Origin: CAYTLW01 sp964438735
Lineage (GTDB): Bacteria; Myxococcota_A; UBA9042
Length of the DNA: 39,404 bases
Assembly: GCA_964438735.1 (NCBI GenBank)
Contig: CAYTLW010000066.1
Location: forward strand, 1-39,404
Reading direction: 5' to 3'
A program made the position numbers and the translations under genes. The notes under the pieces were generated by a model. The model ran no database searches, was not told where the DNA came from, and was given only the letters and a program-made list of their open reading frames with translations. This document shows, in pieces, positions 1 to 8,568 of the stretch. Every line of letters starts with the position of its first letter. Position 1 is the stretch's first letter.

Positions 1-127
1 CTTTTATTCAGGGGTTGCGCGAGCAGATCGGGGGCCATTCGTCTTATCCCCTGTGCACCCAAAGACAGGCCCTTCAAGCCCGCCGGTTCTGGTTGTCACC
101 AGAGACAGCACCTCGCGTCGCCCTGAG

Positions 128-156
128 TTGACGATTTTCGACCAAAACTGCAAAAT
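128..156 (+). promoter_or_regulatory. Candidate sigma70-type promoter of the ATPase gene
   Basis: TTGACG (128-133) and CAAAAT (151-156) are separated by 17 bp and lie 45 bp before the ATG at 201, in a locally AT-rich patch. The fit is four of six bases at -10. This is read from sequence only; nothing else was seen in bases 1-127. Confidence 0.4.
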
Positions 157-200
157 AGTCAGGATCGGCGTGAGCAACCCCGCGTCTGAGCCGGAGCTTC

Positions 201-1418
201 ATGTACATCCCCCGTCTGGCAGAGCGCGCAGTGGAGCGTCTCTCCGCCTCCTTTCCTGTCGTCCTGTTGACGGGCGCCAGACAGGTAGGCAAGACGACGA
301 TGCTGCGCCATCTCGCTTCGCAGCAGCAACAGGAACGCGCCTACGTATCCCTGGACGACTTCGCCGCCCGCTCCCTGGCGTTGGAGGATCCCGGGCTCTT
401 CCTGCAGGCCAATCCGCCGCCGGTGATTATCGACGAGGTTCAGCACGCGCCGAACCTGCTCGCCCACCTCAAGCCCCGGGCTGATCGAGCCGACGCAATG
501 GGGGGGTGGTGGCTCACCGGATCGCAGCACTTCCCGCTCATGCGAGGGGTCTCTGAGAGCCTCGCGGGTCGTGTAGGCATCGTCACGCTGATGGGGATGT
601 CGACCGCCGAGGAATCTGAAGTTGAGCACCCGTTGCTTCCCTTCCGACCAGATCGCCCGACGGCCGGGGCTGGGGCGGCCACGCTGCCGGACGTCTTCGA
701 CCGCATCGTGCGCGGCGGTTTCCCGCGCCTGTTGCACGCCGACGCCCCTCCCGTGGGGGCCTGGTACGACGCCTACCTGCAGACCTACGTGGAGCGCGAC
801 GTGCGTTCGCTGATGAACATACGCAACCTGGCGGACTTCAGCCGCTTCCTGCGCGTTGCTGCCAGCCGAACGGGGCGGCTGCTCAACTACTCTGACATCG
901 CCCGGGATGTCGGCGTCACCGTCAACACAATCAAGGACTGGCTCGAGCTGTTGGTGGCGACATTTCAGGTCCACTTGCTGCGACCGTACTTCAGAAACAT
1001 CGGCAAGAGGCAGACCAAGAACGCCAAGCTCTACTTCGTCGACCCGGGCCTTGCCTGCCACCTGGTGGGCTGGCGCAGCGGCAGGACCGCGTCGTCCGGG
1101 GCCATGGCGGGAGCGTTGTTCGAGAACCATGTTGTCGCGCAACTGCTCGCCAGCTACCGGCATCGGGGCCTGGAGCCACCGCTATGGTTCTGGCGCGACA
1201 AGGAGGGACATGAGGTCGACGTGCTCATCGCCGAGGACGGGAAGTTGTTTGCCGTGGAGGTCAAGCTCAGCGCGGCGCCAGACCGCAAGGCCTTGGCAGG
1301 CATGCGGGCGATTGAACGTAGCGGAACGCAACTGGCTGAAGGCGCGGTGATTTGCCTCGCCCAAGAGCGGATGCCGCTGACTCGGACTGTGCAGGTGATC
1401 CCGGTTTCGCATCTGTGA
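201..1418 (+). CDS. AAA_14/DUF4143 family ATPase
   Basis: This 405-residue protein has the full architecture of the AAA_14-DUF4143 family. The Walker A motif is GARQVGKTT (residues 25-33), Walker B is VIIDEVQ (75-81), and a sensor-like LTGSQ lies at 105-109. The C-terminal DUF4143 half holds a winged-helix-like stretch (LNYSDIARDVGV) and a PD-(D/E)xK nuclease-like signature, EVDVL followed by VEVK, near residues 338-354. The family is widespread, often solitary and next to mobile DNA, and its cellular role is unsettled; links to toxin-antitoxin or defence functions are suggested but unproven. GGAG at 193-196 precedes the chosen ATG. The gene stands alone, and the MITE-like element starts 4 bp after its stop. 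Confidence 0.9.
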   Translation: MYIPRLAERAVERLSASFPVVLLTGARQVGKTTMLRHLASQQQQERAYVSLDDFAARSLALEDPGLFLQANPPPVIIDEVQHAPNLLAHLKPRADRADAMGGWWLTGSQHFPLMRGVSESLAGRVGIVTLMGMSTAEESEVEHPLLPFRPDRPTAGAGAATLPDVFDRIVRGGFPRLLHADAPPVGAWYDAYLQTYVERDVRSLMNIRNLADFSRFLRVAASRTGRLLNYSDIARDVGVTVNTIKDWLELLVATFQVHLLRPYFRNIGKRQTKNAKLYFVDPGLACHLVGWRSGRTASSGAMAGALFENHVVAQLLASYRHRGLEPPLWFWRDKEGHEVDVLIAEDGKLFAVEVKLSAAPDRKALAGMRAIERSGTQLAEGAVICLAQERMPLTRTVQVIPVSHL

Positions 1419-1422
1419 CAGC

Positions 1423-1791
1423 GGGGTCAGACCCTCACATATGACTCCTGTGAAGGAACGGAGGGTCGAGGCAGAAGGCGTGAGGTGCAAGCGCTGTCGT
1501 TTCGCAACGACGCCGGACTGGCAACGCCAATTCAAGGAGTTGCGGTGCGGCAGAGCGCCGCAGATCGCGTCTTCTGGCCGGCCCGGAGTTTGTTCACAGG
1601 AGTCACATATCACAACTCTCCGACGCAACCCGATGACTGACGGGCAACAGCGTAAATCCAAGCCGAAAACCTCATACGAGCGGGAGGCAATGCCAGCCGG
1701 AATTGCCCGCCAATTTGGCGGTATTTTTAGGGACTTCACCACGGACCATGGAGTTGCGCCACAACAACATGATATGTGAGGGTCTGACCCC
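1423..1791. mobile_element. MITE/REP-like element with 20-bp perfect terminal inverted repeats
   Basis: Bases 1423-1442 (GGGGTCAGACCCTCACATAT) recur as an exact reverse complement at 1772-1791. Each repeat contains the small palindrome GGGTC-A-GACCC, a shape common in REP sequences and in the flanks of REP-associated transposases. A second inverted pair is nested inside: 1439-1454 pairs with 1593-1610 apart from a 2-nt insertion. The 369-bp interior has no convincing gene; a 112-codon frame at 1441-1779 resembles nothing known. It reads as a non-autonomous element or the gutted remnant of an IS. The rest of the ATPase-PAP2 gap (1792-2022) shows nothing beyond the PAP2 ribosome-binding site. 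Confidence 0.65.
1707..1728 (+). terminator. Rho-independent terminator inside the MITE-like element
   Basis: The stem CCGCC (1707-1711) and GGCGG (1717-1721) closes an AATTT loop, or a 7-bp stem if AA/TT pair, and is followed by TATTTTT. It could end transcripts coming from the ATPase gene 290 bp upstream. The stem is short but the T-run is unusual in this GC-rich window. Confidence 0.5.
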
Positions 1792-2022
1792 ATTCCCTCG
1801 ACTCCCGGGAAGGCCCCGGAGCTCGAGTCGGCCAGGCGATAGCCGGCTACGCTTCAGGTTCCTTGTGATCAACGTCAACTGCTTCTGCCGGTCGTGTTTG
1901 AAGGGCAACGTCAAACATATGTCCTCGGCTGAGCTGGTTCCCCCGCAACGCCTCGACTCTGGATCGCTTTGACGCGACCATGGCAACGTCACCGGGGGAC
2001 CGGGCAACGGACAAGGAACTCA

Positions 2023-2898
2023 ATGAACCAACGCGTCATCTGGTCGACAGTCCTGACGCTCGTGGCATGTTGCGTGCCTGGAACGGCCGCCGCCGCCGCT
2101 TCTGGCGCCGCTCCCACTGTGGAAGGTCCCCCGCGCGGGCCGACCTGGCACGTCGGCGAACACCTGGTGGACAGCTTCGTCGGCTGGAATGCGCCGGTGC
2201 ACCTCGGCTCTGTCGCAGCGACGGCTCTGCTGGTCACATACGACATTGACTCTGGCGTGCAAAAGTGGGCGGCCAGCCACCAGGAAGTGTCATTCTCATG
2301 GGCGCTGCCAGGGCTGTTGGGGGGCGCCAGCATACCGGTCCTGCTTCCGGCCGGCATGTGGTTGCTGTCCGACGATCCAGACACCCTGCAGGGAGCCGCC
2401 GCCGCAGCACAGGCTGTGGTCATTTCCTTCGCCGCCAATACCCTGCTCAAGGCGCTCACGGGCCGCGAGTCGCCGCCTCACGAAGACCACGCGGACGACG
2501 GCCGGAGCGTCGAAGAGCGCAGCCGCGGCTTCCGCTTCGGCTTCCTCAGAGGCGGCGTGTTCGAGGGCTGGCCGTCGGGTCACTCCATGGTGAATATGGC
2601 CCTCGCGGCCTCCCTGGCGAGCTACTTCCACGACTCGCGCGGCACGCAGATTGCCGCCTGGACGTGGGCCGGATTCGTCATGGCGACGGTGACGTTGGGC
2701 GGGCGAGGTCAGGTCCACTGGTTGGCCGACGCTGTCGCCGGCGGAGCCATGGGATGGTGCATCGGCCACACCGTGGGATCGGGCTTTGCGACGAACCGCA
2801 AGAGCTCGGCCGTGGGTTCAACGGTCGCCGATCGCCTGCTGCTCACGCCAATGGTTGCCGGGGGTCGGACCGGACTGCGGCTGACGTTGGGCTGGTAG
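2023..2898 (+). CDS. PAP2-family membrane phosphatase, variant active site
   Basis: The 291-residue protein starts with a signal peptide or first membrane helix (about residues 1-27, ending in an Ala-rich stretch) and has several further hydrophobic segments. Type 2 phosphatidic acid phosphatases dephosphorylate lipid phosphates at the membrane. Motif C1 is K143-ALTGRESPP, C2 is PSGHS (184-188), and C3 ends HWLAD (H232, D236), so both catalytic histidines are present. The C1 Arg of the usual RP pair is Ser150, and the C3 Arg is displaced (GGRGQVH), so activity may be altered. An earlier in-frame start at 1969 is disfavoured because AAGGA at 2013-2017 sits just before ATG 2023 and the signal peptide begins there. 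Family call is secure; substrate unknown. Confidence 0.85.
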   Translation: MNQRVIWSTVLTLVACCVPGTAAAAASGAAPTVEGPPRGPTWHVGEHLVDSFVGWNAPVHLGSVAATALLVTYDIDSGVQKWAASHQEVSFSWALPGLLGGASIPVLLPAGMWLLSDDPDTLQGAAAAAQAVVISFAANTLLKALTGRESPPHEDHADDGRSVEERSRGFRFGFLRGGVFEGWPSGHSMVNMALAASLASYFHDSRGTQIAAWTWAGFVMATVTLGGRGQVHWLADAVAGGAMGWCIGHTVGSGFATNRKSSAVGSTVADRLLLTPMVAGGRTGLRLTLGW

Positions 2899-2993
2899 CG
2901 CGGCGCGCCAGGCAGCTCAACAGGCCATGAAGGTCAAGCTGGACGGACTGCCCGTTTCTACTCCCGACTGCCGGCCGTCCCGGTCGTGCCCGC

Positions 2994-3095
2994 CCAGTGG
3001 GCAGTGCCACCCGATTTCCAACTGGCTGGAATCAAACGGAGGAGCGTCGCGCCAGCATCCCGTGCCAGTGGGCATTGCCACCCGATTTCCAGCTG
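2994..3095. repeat. Pair of 31-bp direct repeats
   Basis: Copies at 2994-3024 and 3065-3095 begin CCAGTGGGCA and share the core TGCCACCCGATTTCCA; they differ at 2 of 31 positions and are spaced 71 bp start to start. Multiple internal terminal repeats of this sort occur at the ends of IS21-type elements, where the transposase binds, so this may be an IS end left behind. They could also be regulator sites upstream of the ribbon-helix-helix gene. The surrounding gap 2899-3161 holds no gene. Confidence 0.6.
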
Positions 3096-3124
3096 CTCTC
3101 GCGCGTCATGATTTTTTGACGTTA

Positions 3125-3140
3125 TGGCGTTACAACGCCA
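3125..3140. promoter_or_regulatory. Palindromic candidate operator upstream of the RHH gene
   Basis: TGGCGTT-AC-AACGCCA is a perfect 7+2+7 inverted repeat ending 21 bp before the ATG at 3162 and following a TTGACG hexamer at 3116-3121. Ribbon-helix-helix antitoxins usually repress their own promoter by binding such palindromes. Autoregulation here is inferred from position and symmetry. Confidence 0.5.
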
Positions 3141-3161
3141 GGGCGTCCTTGGAGGTGCGTC

Positions 3162-3341
3162 ATGGCAGGATCCCAGCGAACAACCGTCTATCTCGAGCAG
3201 GATCTGCACCGCGCGCTCCGCCTGCAGGCTGCCGAGACTCGCACCAGCGTCTCCGCGCTCATCAACGACGCATTGCGAGGCTGTCCCTGGCCACAACCGG
3301 GTCCGGCATCCTGGAAAGCCCTCCAGGGGCCGGTGACCTGA
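3162..3341 (+). CDS. Truncated orphan ribbon-helix-helix antitoxin-like protein
   Basis: The 59-residue product starts at an ATG with a strong GGAGG (3151-3155). Residues 7-39 match a CopG/MetJ-like ribbon-helix-helix DNA-binding unit: a beta strand TTVYLEQDLH, then helices RALRLQAAETRT and SVSALINDALR. After residue 39 the sequence turns Pro/Trp-rich and stops, without the acidic C-terminal tail that usually binds the toxin. Reading two bases further along after the second helix gives RLSLA, which resembles the family continuation, so a frameshift is possible. No toxin frame follows; the transposase gene lies 147 bp downstream on the other strand, and 3342-3488 is empty. Either a small autonomous repressor or an antitoxin broken by mobile-element activity. 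Confidence 0.65.
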   Translation: MAGSQRTTVYLEQDLHRALRLQAAETRTSVSALINDALRGCPWPQPGPASWKALQGPVT

Positions 3342-3488
3342 CGATCCAAGGCCGTGACCTCGGCCAGAAACCCAAGCAACCGGTGCTGATGTCGGCCAGC
3401 GCTGAAGAACCGCCGTCAAATCGGGACGGCCGGGCAAAGAAGTCCAACGCCGGCCTTGCTGGCCAAGCCGTCATCCAGAGCCGGGTGC

Positions 3489-4553
3489 TCAAGCCGCGTC
3501 GCGCCACTCGTAGCGGTGATGTAGACCGCCGACTCGCGAGAGGGAAACGACCTCCGCTGCCGCCGATGGCTTTGAGATCACGGGCCGGCGATCGGGCACG
3601 TTTCCGCCGAGGCCCATGTGCCCACGGTCGGCGTGGTAGTGGTCTACGAAGGAACGGACCAGCTGGACGGCGTGTCGCTCACCGAAGACGACGACGTGGT
3701 CGAGCATCTCCCGTCTGCAGGACCCGATCCAGCGTTCGGCCACCGGATTCTGCCATGGGCTGCGGTAGGCAGTTCGACTGGGCTTGGTGCCCACCGACTT
3801 GATGAATCGGACGACATCCTTGTTGAAGATCGAGTCGCGGTCGAAGATGAGGTACTTGGGGGCCGTGTCGAATGGGAAGGCTTCGCGAAGCTGCTGGATG
3901 ACCCATTGCGCTGTTGGGTTGTAGGTGGCGTTGAAGTGGAGGATGTGCCGGCGCCCGTGGTGGATGACGAAGAACACGTAGAGCACGCGCAACCTGATCG
4001 TCGGCACGATGAAGAAGTCCATTCCAGCAATGGCTTCCTTGTGGTTGCGCAAGAACGCGATCCAACGCTTGACCACAGCGGGATCCGGGTCTCGCCGAAG
4101 GAATCGTCGGATGTAGCGGGACACCGTGCTCTGCGAGACGTCGAGCCCGAGCATGGCCAACGCGCTGTGGATGCGCGGCGCGCCCCAGTTGTTCTCTTCG
4201 ACCATCCTGCGGATCAGGTCGCGGGTGCCAGCATCGATGGGCCGACGGCCTGGAGGCCTTCCACGCCGCGAGATCTTCGCCCAGTGGCGGCGGAACCGGC
4301 GCCGGTGCCAATCGACCACGGTCTCAGGCTTCACGATGATGAGCACGCCGGTCCATCTCGTCCATCCCCGGCGAAGGGCAAGCCAGAAGCCGCGAACCGT
4401 GTCGCGCAGATGAGGTCGAGGACGCCTCTGTTTGAGCGCAGTGACCTGCTGCCGCGGCGCCAGGTTTTCCAAGACAAGCTCGCTCTTGGACCGACTGGCC
4501 GCCTGAAGCGCTTGGATGAGGACGGTCAACAGGAAGACGACAAGCTGGTTCAT
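3489..4553 (-). CDS. DDE integrase-core (rve) transposase
   Basis: This intact 354-residue protein has a helix-turn-helix region around residues 105-150 (WGAPRIHSALAMLGLDVSQS) and a retroviral-integrase-like catalytic core. The acidic triad reads as D179 (GMDFFIV), D240 (IFDRDSIF) and E273 (NPVAERWIG), and the C-terminal HYHADRGHMGLGG matches the end of IS3/IS481-type cores. It should cut and join DNA ends of its own element. No terminal inverted repeats or target duplications could be recognised around 3342-3488 or 4554-4760, so element borders are undefined. It lies between the truncated antitoxin and the PNGase F-related gene. Exact IS family is uncertain. Confidence 0.88.
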   Translation of the reverse strand: MNQLVVFLLTVLIQALQAASRSKSELVLENLAPRQQVTALKQRRPRPHLRDTVRGFWLALRRGWTRWTGVLIIVKPETVVDWHRRRFRRHWAKISRRGRPPGRRPIDAGTRDLIRRMVEENNWGAPRIHSALAMLGLDVSQSTVSRYIRRFLRRDPDPAVVKRWIAFLRNHKEAIAGMDFFIVPTIRLRVLYVFFVIHHGRRHILHFNATYNPTAQWVIQQLREAFPFDTAPKYLIFDRDSIFNKDVVRFIKSVGTKPSRTAYRSPWQNPVAERWIGSCRREMLDHVVVFGERHAVQLVRSFVDHYHADRGHMGLGGNVPDRRPVISKPSAAAEVVSLSRVGGLHHRYEWRDAA

Positions 4554-4826
4554 GACCGCGGTCTCTGGCAGGTCACGGTCCCGATCTCAACATCCGCGGC
4601 CACGGAGCCGGCAAGACGCGGCAGAGGTGGGGGGGAGTGACAAGCACTTGATTTTGCGGGCCGACGGAGTTCTGACAAGGGACAGGTCTCCACATCCTCT
4701 GGCTTGCCCCAACCCGTCGTTTTCGTCGGCAGACGGGTATTGAGGAGGGACAAGTTGCCCCACCAACAACACCATGGTGTGATCCCCACCGTTCCAACCG
4801 ACCGGACGGTGCTGGGGAGTTCCGCC

Positions 4827-7073
4827 ATGAAGTATGCCAGGTGCGCTCTCAACCGCCTTCTCGCCACCCCCCTGACCGCCCTCCTGCTCATGGCGCTCAG
4901 CCCCGCCTGTGCCGGCGATTCCAATAGCCAATCCAAACCCAAGACCCAGTGTCTGGGCGGTGCGGGTGCGGCGCCGCCGGCGATGATGTGCTGCGACCTG
5001 GCCTCGGGTGCGGTGGCGCCGGCTTCGCAGAACGCCGTTTGCGAAATGGTCTGCCCAGAAGGCCAGGAGATCTTCCATCCCGACAAAGGCGGCATCCCGG
5101 CGTGCAGCCTGGTCGACGCTGGCGCGCCAGACGCCGGCTCAACCGTCGACGCTGACCCTGTCGACGTCCCCCCTGTCGACACCAACACCGCTTTCAACTG
5201 CGACGCCGGCTGCAACACCTTCAAGGTCTGCGGCTCCGCCCTGCCCCAGGACGCCTGCCTGGCCCTGTGCACCGACACAGCCACCGCCGACGGTGCCAAG
5301 ACCTGCCTGACCACCAAAGCCGACTGCGACAGCTTCATCCCCTGCATGTTGGCGCTGACCAAACCGACCACCACGCCCCTGCGCACCTTCGATGACGGCA
5401 AAGCCGGATACGCCTTCCGTGCACTCGCCGGCGACTTCACCGTGCCCACCACCGCCGGTGACTGGCACTTCGCCGACCACTACGACGGCCACGACAGCTA
5501 TCTCTTCGCCTTCATGGGCAAGGACCTGGTCACCTACAAGGATCAGCAGGGCAAGGTGCACGACTACCTGGCGCAGATCTGGTACGGCGCGACGGTCGCC
5601 GACCTGACCAACCTGCTCAAGGCCTCGCCGAAGAACGTGCACTACTTCTTCGTGCCCTACACCGACAAGGGCGGCGGCGACGGCAGCAAGACGCACCTGG
5701 ACTCCATGTCGAGCCGTTTCGAGGAAGCGCTGAAGGCCTTCTCACCGGTGGATCGGGCCTGGTGGAAGAGTCGCATCCACTACGTCACCAAGCGCGCGCC
5801 GCTGCCCAACCAGCCGACGGCGGGTGGCGGCTTCCTCGACGGCTGGTTGGCCGATTACACGGCCAAGAAGGGGCCCTTCAACCTGGGCATCGACCGATTT
5901 CAGCGCATTCGCCAGATCGGCTCGCTGAGCTACGTCGGCAGCCCGAAGATGCACCTGTTCAACTTCCAGTTCGAGGCCCACAGCTACAACTTCGAGTTCG
6001 AGCGCGAGGGCAAGCTGGACAAGAACGCCAAGATCGTCTCCATCGTCGACAAGGTGCCCACCAAGACCTCCGAGCACGACGTAGAGCTGCCACCGGCCAG
6101 CGAAATGGCCACCTACGACACCCTCGAGGTGGACCTGGGCCACTACTGCAAGGATCACATGTGGCAGAACTGCTTCGAGTGGGATACCGGCGCGCGCCTC
6201 TACGTGGTCGAACGGCCCGCCGTGGAGCCAGACCCGGTGGTCGGCCAGGCGTGCGAGGGCACAGCCACCCAGGCCTGCGATTGCATCACGCCACGCCAGG
6301 AGACCGTCGCCCGCACGCGCAACTGCAAGAAGGCCAAGGATGGCAAGTCGACCTGGGGCGCCTGCGCCTGCCAGAAGACGTCGCTGGTGCAGCGCTGGAT
6401 CACCACCTACAAACGCGAGGGCCGCTGGGTGAGCGACGCCAGCCACGCCCTGTACCACCTGGCCAAGGGCGGCAAGGTGCGCTTCCGGTATGAGTGCGGC
6501 TACGCCTACATCCTCGACATGAAGCTGCGCCTGCGTAAGACCGGCAAGGGCGGCGTGCCCAACCAGGTGGTGCCGCTCTTCACCGGCGGCGCGTTCAAGG
6601 CCAACTACAACGACAAGTACAAACCCAAGACGGTCGCCATCCCCAAGTCCGCCAAGCGGGTCGAGGTGGTCACGGTCATCACCGGCCACGGCTGGGGTCA
6701 TGAGAAGGCCAACTGCGCCGAGTTCTGCAACCACACCCACCACTTCAAGGTGGGCGACAAGACCTTCGTGCGGGACCACCCATGGGTGGGCGACAACTTC
6801 GGCTGCGCCAAGCAGATCGACAAAGGCGTGGTGCCCAACCAGTTCGGCACGTGGACGCTGGGAAGGGCTGGCTGGTGCCCGGGGCTGGAGGTGACGCCGA
6901 CCATCTGGGATGTGAGCAAGCAGGCGCCCGCCGGCAAGGAGGTGGTCATCTCCTACCAGGGTCTGTTCCAGGGCAAGACCTATGTGCCCGAGAAGGCGCC
7001 GCCCGGCCAGTACAATAAGGGCGGCTTCGGGGCCCAGATCAACATGGACAGCTGGCTGTTGATCTACCAGTAG
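4827..7073 (+). CDS. Secreted peptide-N-glycosidase F-related lipoprotein
   Basis: The 748-residue protein begins with a signal peptide ending LLLMALSPAC, a slightly non-canonical lipobox with acylated Cys at about residue 27. The C-terminal part (about 522-748) resembles the PNGase F C-terminal jelly-roll: VVTVITGHGWG near 614-624, NCAEFC at 629-634, then VVPNQFGTW and GRAGWCPG. PNGase F hydrolyses the Asn-GlcNAc amide of N-glycoproteins; here the activity is inferred from family. The N-terminal half (about 190-490) is a conserved-looking region without a recognised name, and a Cys-rich linker around 465-515 resembles a thrombospondin-type insert. ATG 4827 is chosen over the upstream in-frame start at 4704 because the signal peptide and a GGGGAG site (4813-4818) begin there. 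The 273-bp upstream gap contains a 12-bp palindrome, ACACCATGGTGT, at 4769-4780. Confidence 0.8.
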   Translation: MKYARCALNRLLATPLTALLLMALSPACAGDSNSQSKPKTQCLGGAGAAPPAMMCCDLASGAVAPASQNAVCEMVCPEGQEIFHPDKGGIPACSLVDAGAPDAGSTVDADPVDVPPVDTNTAFNCDAGCNTFKVCGSALPQDACLALCTDTATADGAKTCLTTKADCDSFIPCMLALTKPTTTPLRTFDDGKAGYAFRALAGDFTVPTTAGDWHFADHYDGHDSYLFAFMGKDLVTYKDQQGKVHDYLAQIWYGATVADLTNLLKASPKNVHYFFVPYTDKGGGDGSKTHLDSMSSRFEEALKAFSPVDRAWWKSRIHYVTKRAPLPNQPTAGGGFLDGWLADYTAKKGPFNLGIDRFQRIRQIGSLSYVGSPKMHLFNFQFEAHSYNFEFEREGKLDKNAKIVSIVDKVPTKTSEHDVELPPASEMATYDTLEVDLGHYCKDHMWQNCFEWDTGARLYVVERPAVEPDPVVGQACEGTATQACDCITPRQETVARTRNCKKAKDGKSTWGACACQKTSLVQRWITTYKREGRWVSDASHALYHLAKGGKVRFRYECGYAYILDMKLRLRKTGKGGVPNQVVPLFTGGAFKANYNDKYKPKTVAIPKSAKRVEVVTVITGHGWGHEKANCAEFCNHTHHFKVGDKTFVRDHPWVGDNFGCAKQIDKGVVPNQFGTWTLGRAGWCPGLEVTPTIWDVSKQAPAGKEVVISYQGLFQGKTYVPEKAPPGQYNKGGFGAQINMDSWLLIYQ

Positions 7074-7082
7074 ACCGGGCGC

Positions 7083-8381
7083 TCACGCGCACGGGATGCG
7101 CAGCTCCACGCTGGCGCCACCTCGCGGCGATGACCCGATCTGGAGTTCACCGCCGACGCCAACCACGATGTCGCGGCAGATCGACAGGCCAAGGCCACTG
7201 CCCTTGTCTTCTGGCTTGGTGGTGACGAAGGCCTCCAGGACCTTCTCACCCAGATCCTGATCGAAACCAGGGCCGTTATCCTCGACTCGAATGGCGACCG
7301 CCTGCTCTTGTCTCGAAGCCGACACCCAGACCTTGTGATCCCGTCCTGACTCCTCGGATTCGCAGGCGTCGAGCGCGTTCATGACCAGGTTGACCACCAC
7401 CTGGCTGAGCTGCGTGGCGCCGACAGCGGCGACGACGGTCTCGTCGGGTACGCTGATGATCAGGTCGTTGTTGGACTTGCGCCATCGATGGCGGGTCAGC
7501 CGCCGACAATCATCGAGTGTGGCTGCCACGTCGCACGAGCCGCCGCGCTTGTCTGGCAGACGGGCGACGGAGCCCATGCCACGCAGGATAGACGACAGGC
7601 CATTCAGCGCATTCGTACAGTCGTCGACCAGCTCCTTGCGTTCAGCCGGTGTGCTGCTGTCTTCGAGCAATTGGATCGACAGGCTCAGAATGTTCAGGTG
7701 GTTGCGCAGATCATGGCCCACACCAGCGGCCATGCGGCCCACGGTGGCGAGCTGCTCGACGTGCACCATTCTCTCCAGGTCGCGGGATCGTTGGATGCTC
7801 AACTCCAACGCCATCTCGGCTTCTGCCTGGGTGGTCTGAGCCTTCAGGGCTTCGGCGGTGGCGTATCGATGTCGCAAGGTCGCCGCCACGCCCAGAACGG
7901 CCGCGATGATCAGGCTCGTCGTCCAGAGTCCGGACGCGAGGCTGTACCCGTGACCCGACACGGCAATCGCGGCGCCGCCAACCACCACAGCAAGGCCGGT
8001 GACCGCCGCGGCCCCGACGCTGAGCGGCGCGATCGCTGCGGCCAGGAATGGGAACGCCATGAGCCAGCTGTAGTTGGGGCTGGAGACGCCGCCGGTCAGC
8101 AAGGCGATCTGAACCATGGCGAGCGTGGAACCGCCGCCTGCCGCGATGGCGGCACCCTCGACGAATCTCGGCGGTCCCCAAGCTGTCATCGCGGCGCAGA
8201 GCAGGAGCAGGGCGATCCACGCGGCGCGGAGGAAGATCGTCTCGTTGCCCGGGACGGTGAGCATTGGTTCGTCGGTAATGGCAAAAAAGGCGACCACGGC
8301 GGTGGCCACCAGGATGCCCCGGGCCCGGTTGATTCGTTCGGTCGATTGTGTCCGCACCCCAGCATCAAGACCTGAGCTCAT
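7083..8381 (-). CDS. Membrane sensor histidine kinase
   Basis: The 432-residue protein has about six hydrophobic segments between residues 22 and 168, then a coiled-coil-like linker and a HisKA/HATPase pair. The phospho-acceptor is His223 in VGHDLRNHLN; the N box is NLVMNALDAC, the G1 box VEDNGPGF, and the F/G2 region is EAFVTTKPEDKGSGLGLS. It should autophosphorylate and pass phosphate to a response regulator, but no receiver domain is fused and none is adjacent. The sensor region has no named domain and probably senses a membrane signal. The gene is convergent with the PNGase F-related gene, only 9 bp separating the stops, and divergent from the thioesterase gene with 187 bp between starts. 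Confidence 0.92.
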   Translation of the reverse strand: MSSGLDAGVRTQSTERINRARGILVATAVVAFFAITDEPMLTVPGNETIFLRAAWIALLLLCAAMTAWGPPRFVEGAAIAAGGGSTLAMVQIALLTGGVSSPNYSWLMAFPFLAAAIAPLSVGAAAVTGLAVVVGGAAIAVSGHGYSLASGLWTTSLIIAAVLGVAATLRHRYATAEALKAQTTQAEAEMALELSIQRSRDLERMVHVEQLATVGRMAAGVGHDLRNHLNILSLSIQLLEDSSTPAERKELVDDCTNALNGLSSILRGMGSVARLPDKRGGSCDVAATLDDCRRLTRHRWRKSNNDLIISVPDETVVAAVGATQLSQVVVNLVMNALDACESEESGRDHKVWVSASRQEQAVAIRVEDNGPGFDQDLGEKVLEAFVTTKPEDKGSGLGLSICRDIVVGVGGELQIGSSPRGGASVELRIPCA

Positions 8382-8568
8382 GAGTCGCCCCGAACTTGCT
8401 GGCGCCGAGGTGTTCGCTGGGCAATCGGCTCGCCAGTCTTGCCAAGTTAGTACCGGTCAACGACATGCATCTGACAAACCTCACACCGCGTGTGCTTGCG
8501 ACATCTTGTCGGGCCGTACCGCACGGGCCAGACTGCAGCGTGAGCGCGATTCGTTCACGGGAGAATGG

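Noticed and set aside
1441..1779. 112-codon frame inside the MITE-like element
   Set aside because: It begins and ends within the inverted repeats, resembles no transposase or known protein, and has no ribosome-binding site.
3342..3488. Toxin partner for the ribbon-helix-helix protein
   Set aside because: No frame in this gap resembles ParE, RelE, PIN or other toxins.
3342..4826. Terminal inverted repeats or target duplications of the transposase element
   Set aside because: I compared both flanks of the transposase gene by eye and found no convincing pair, so no element borders are given.
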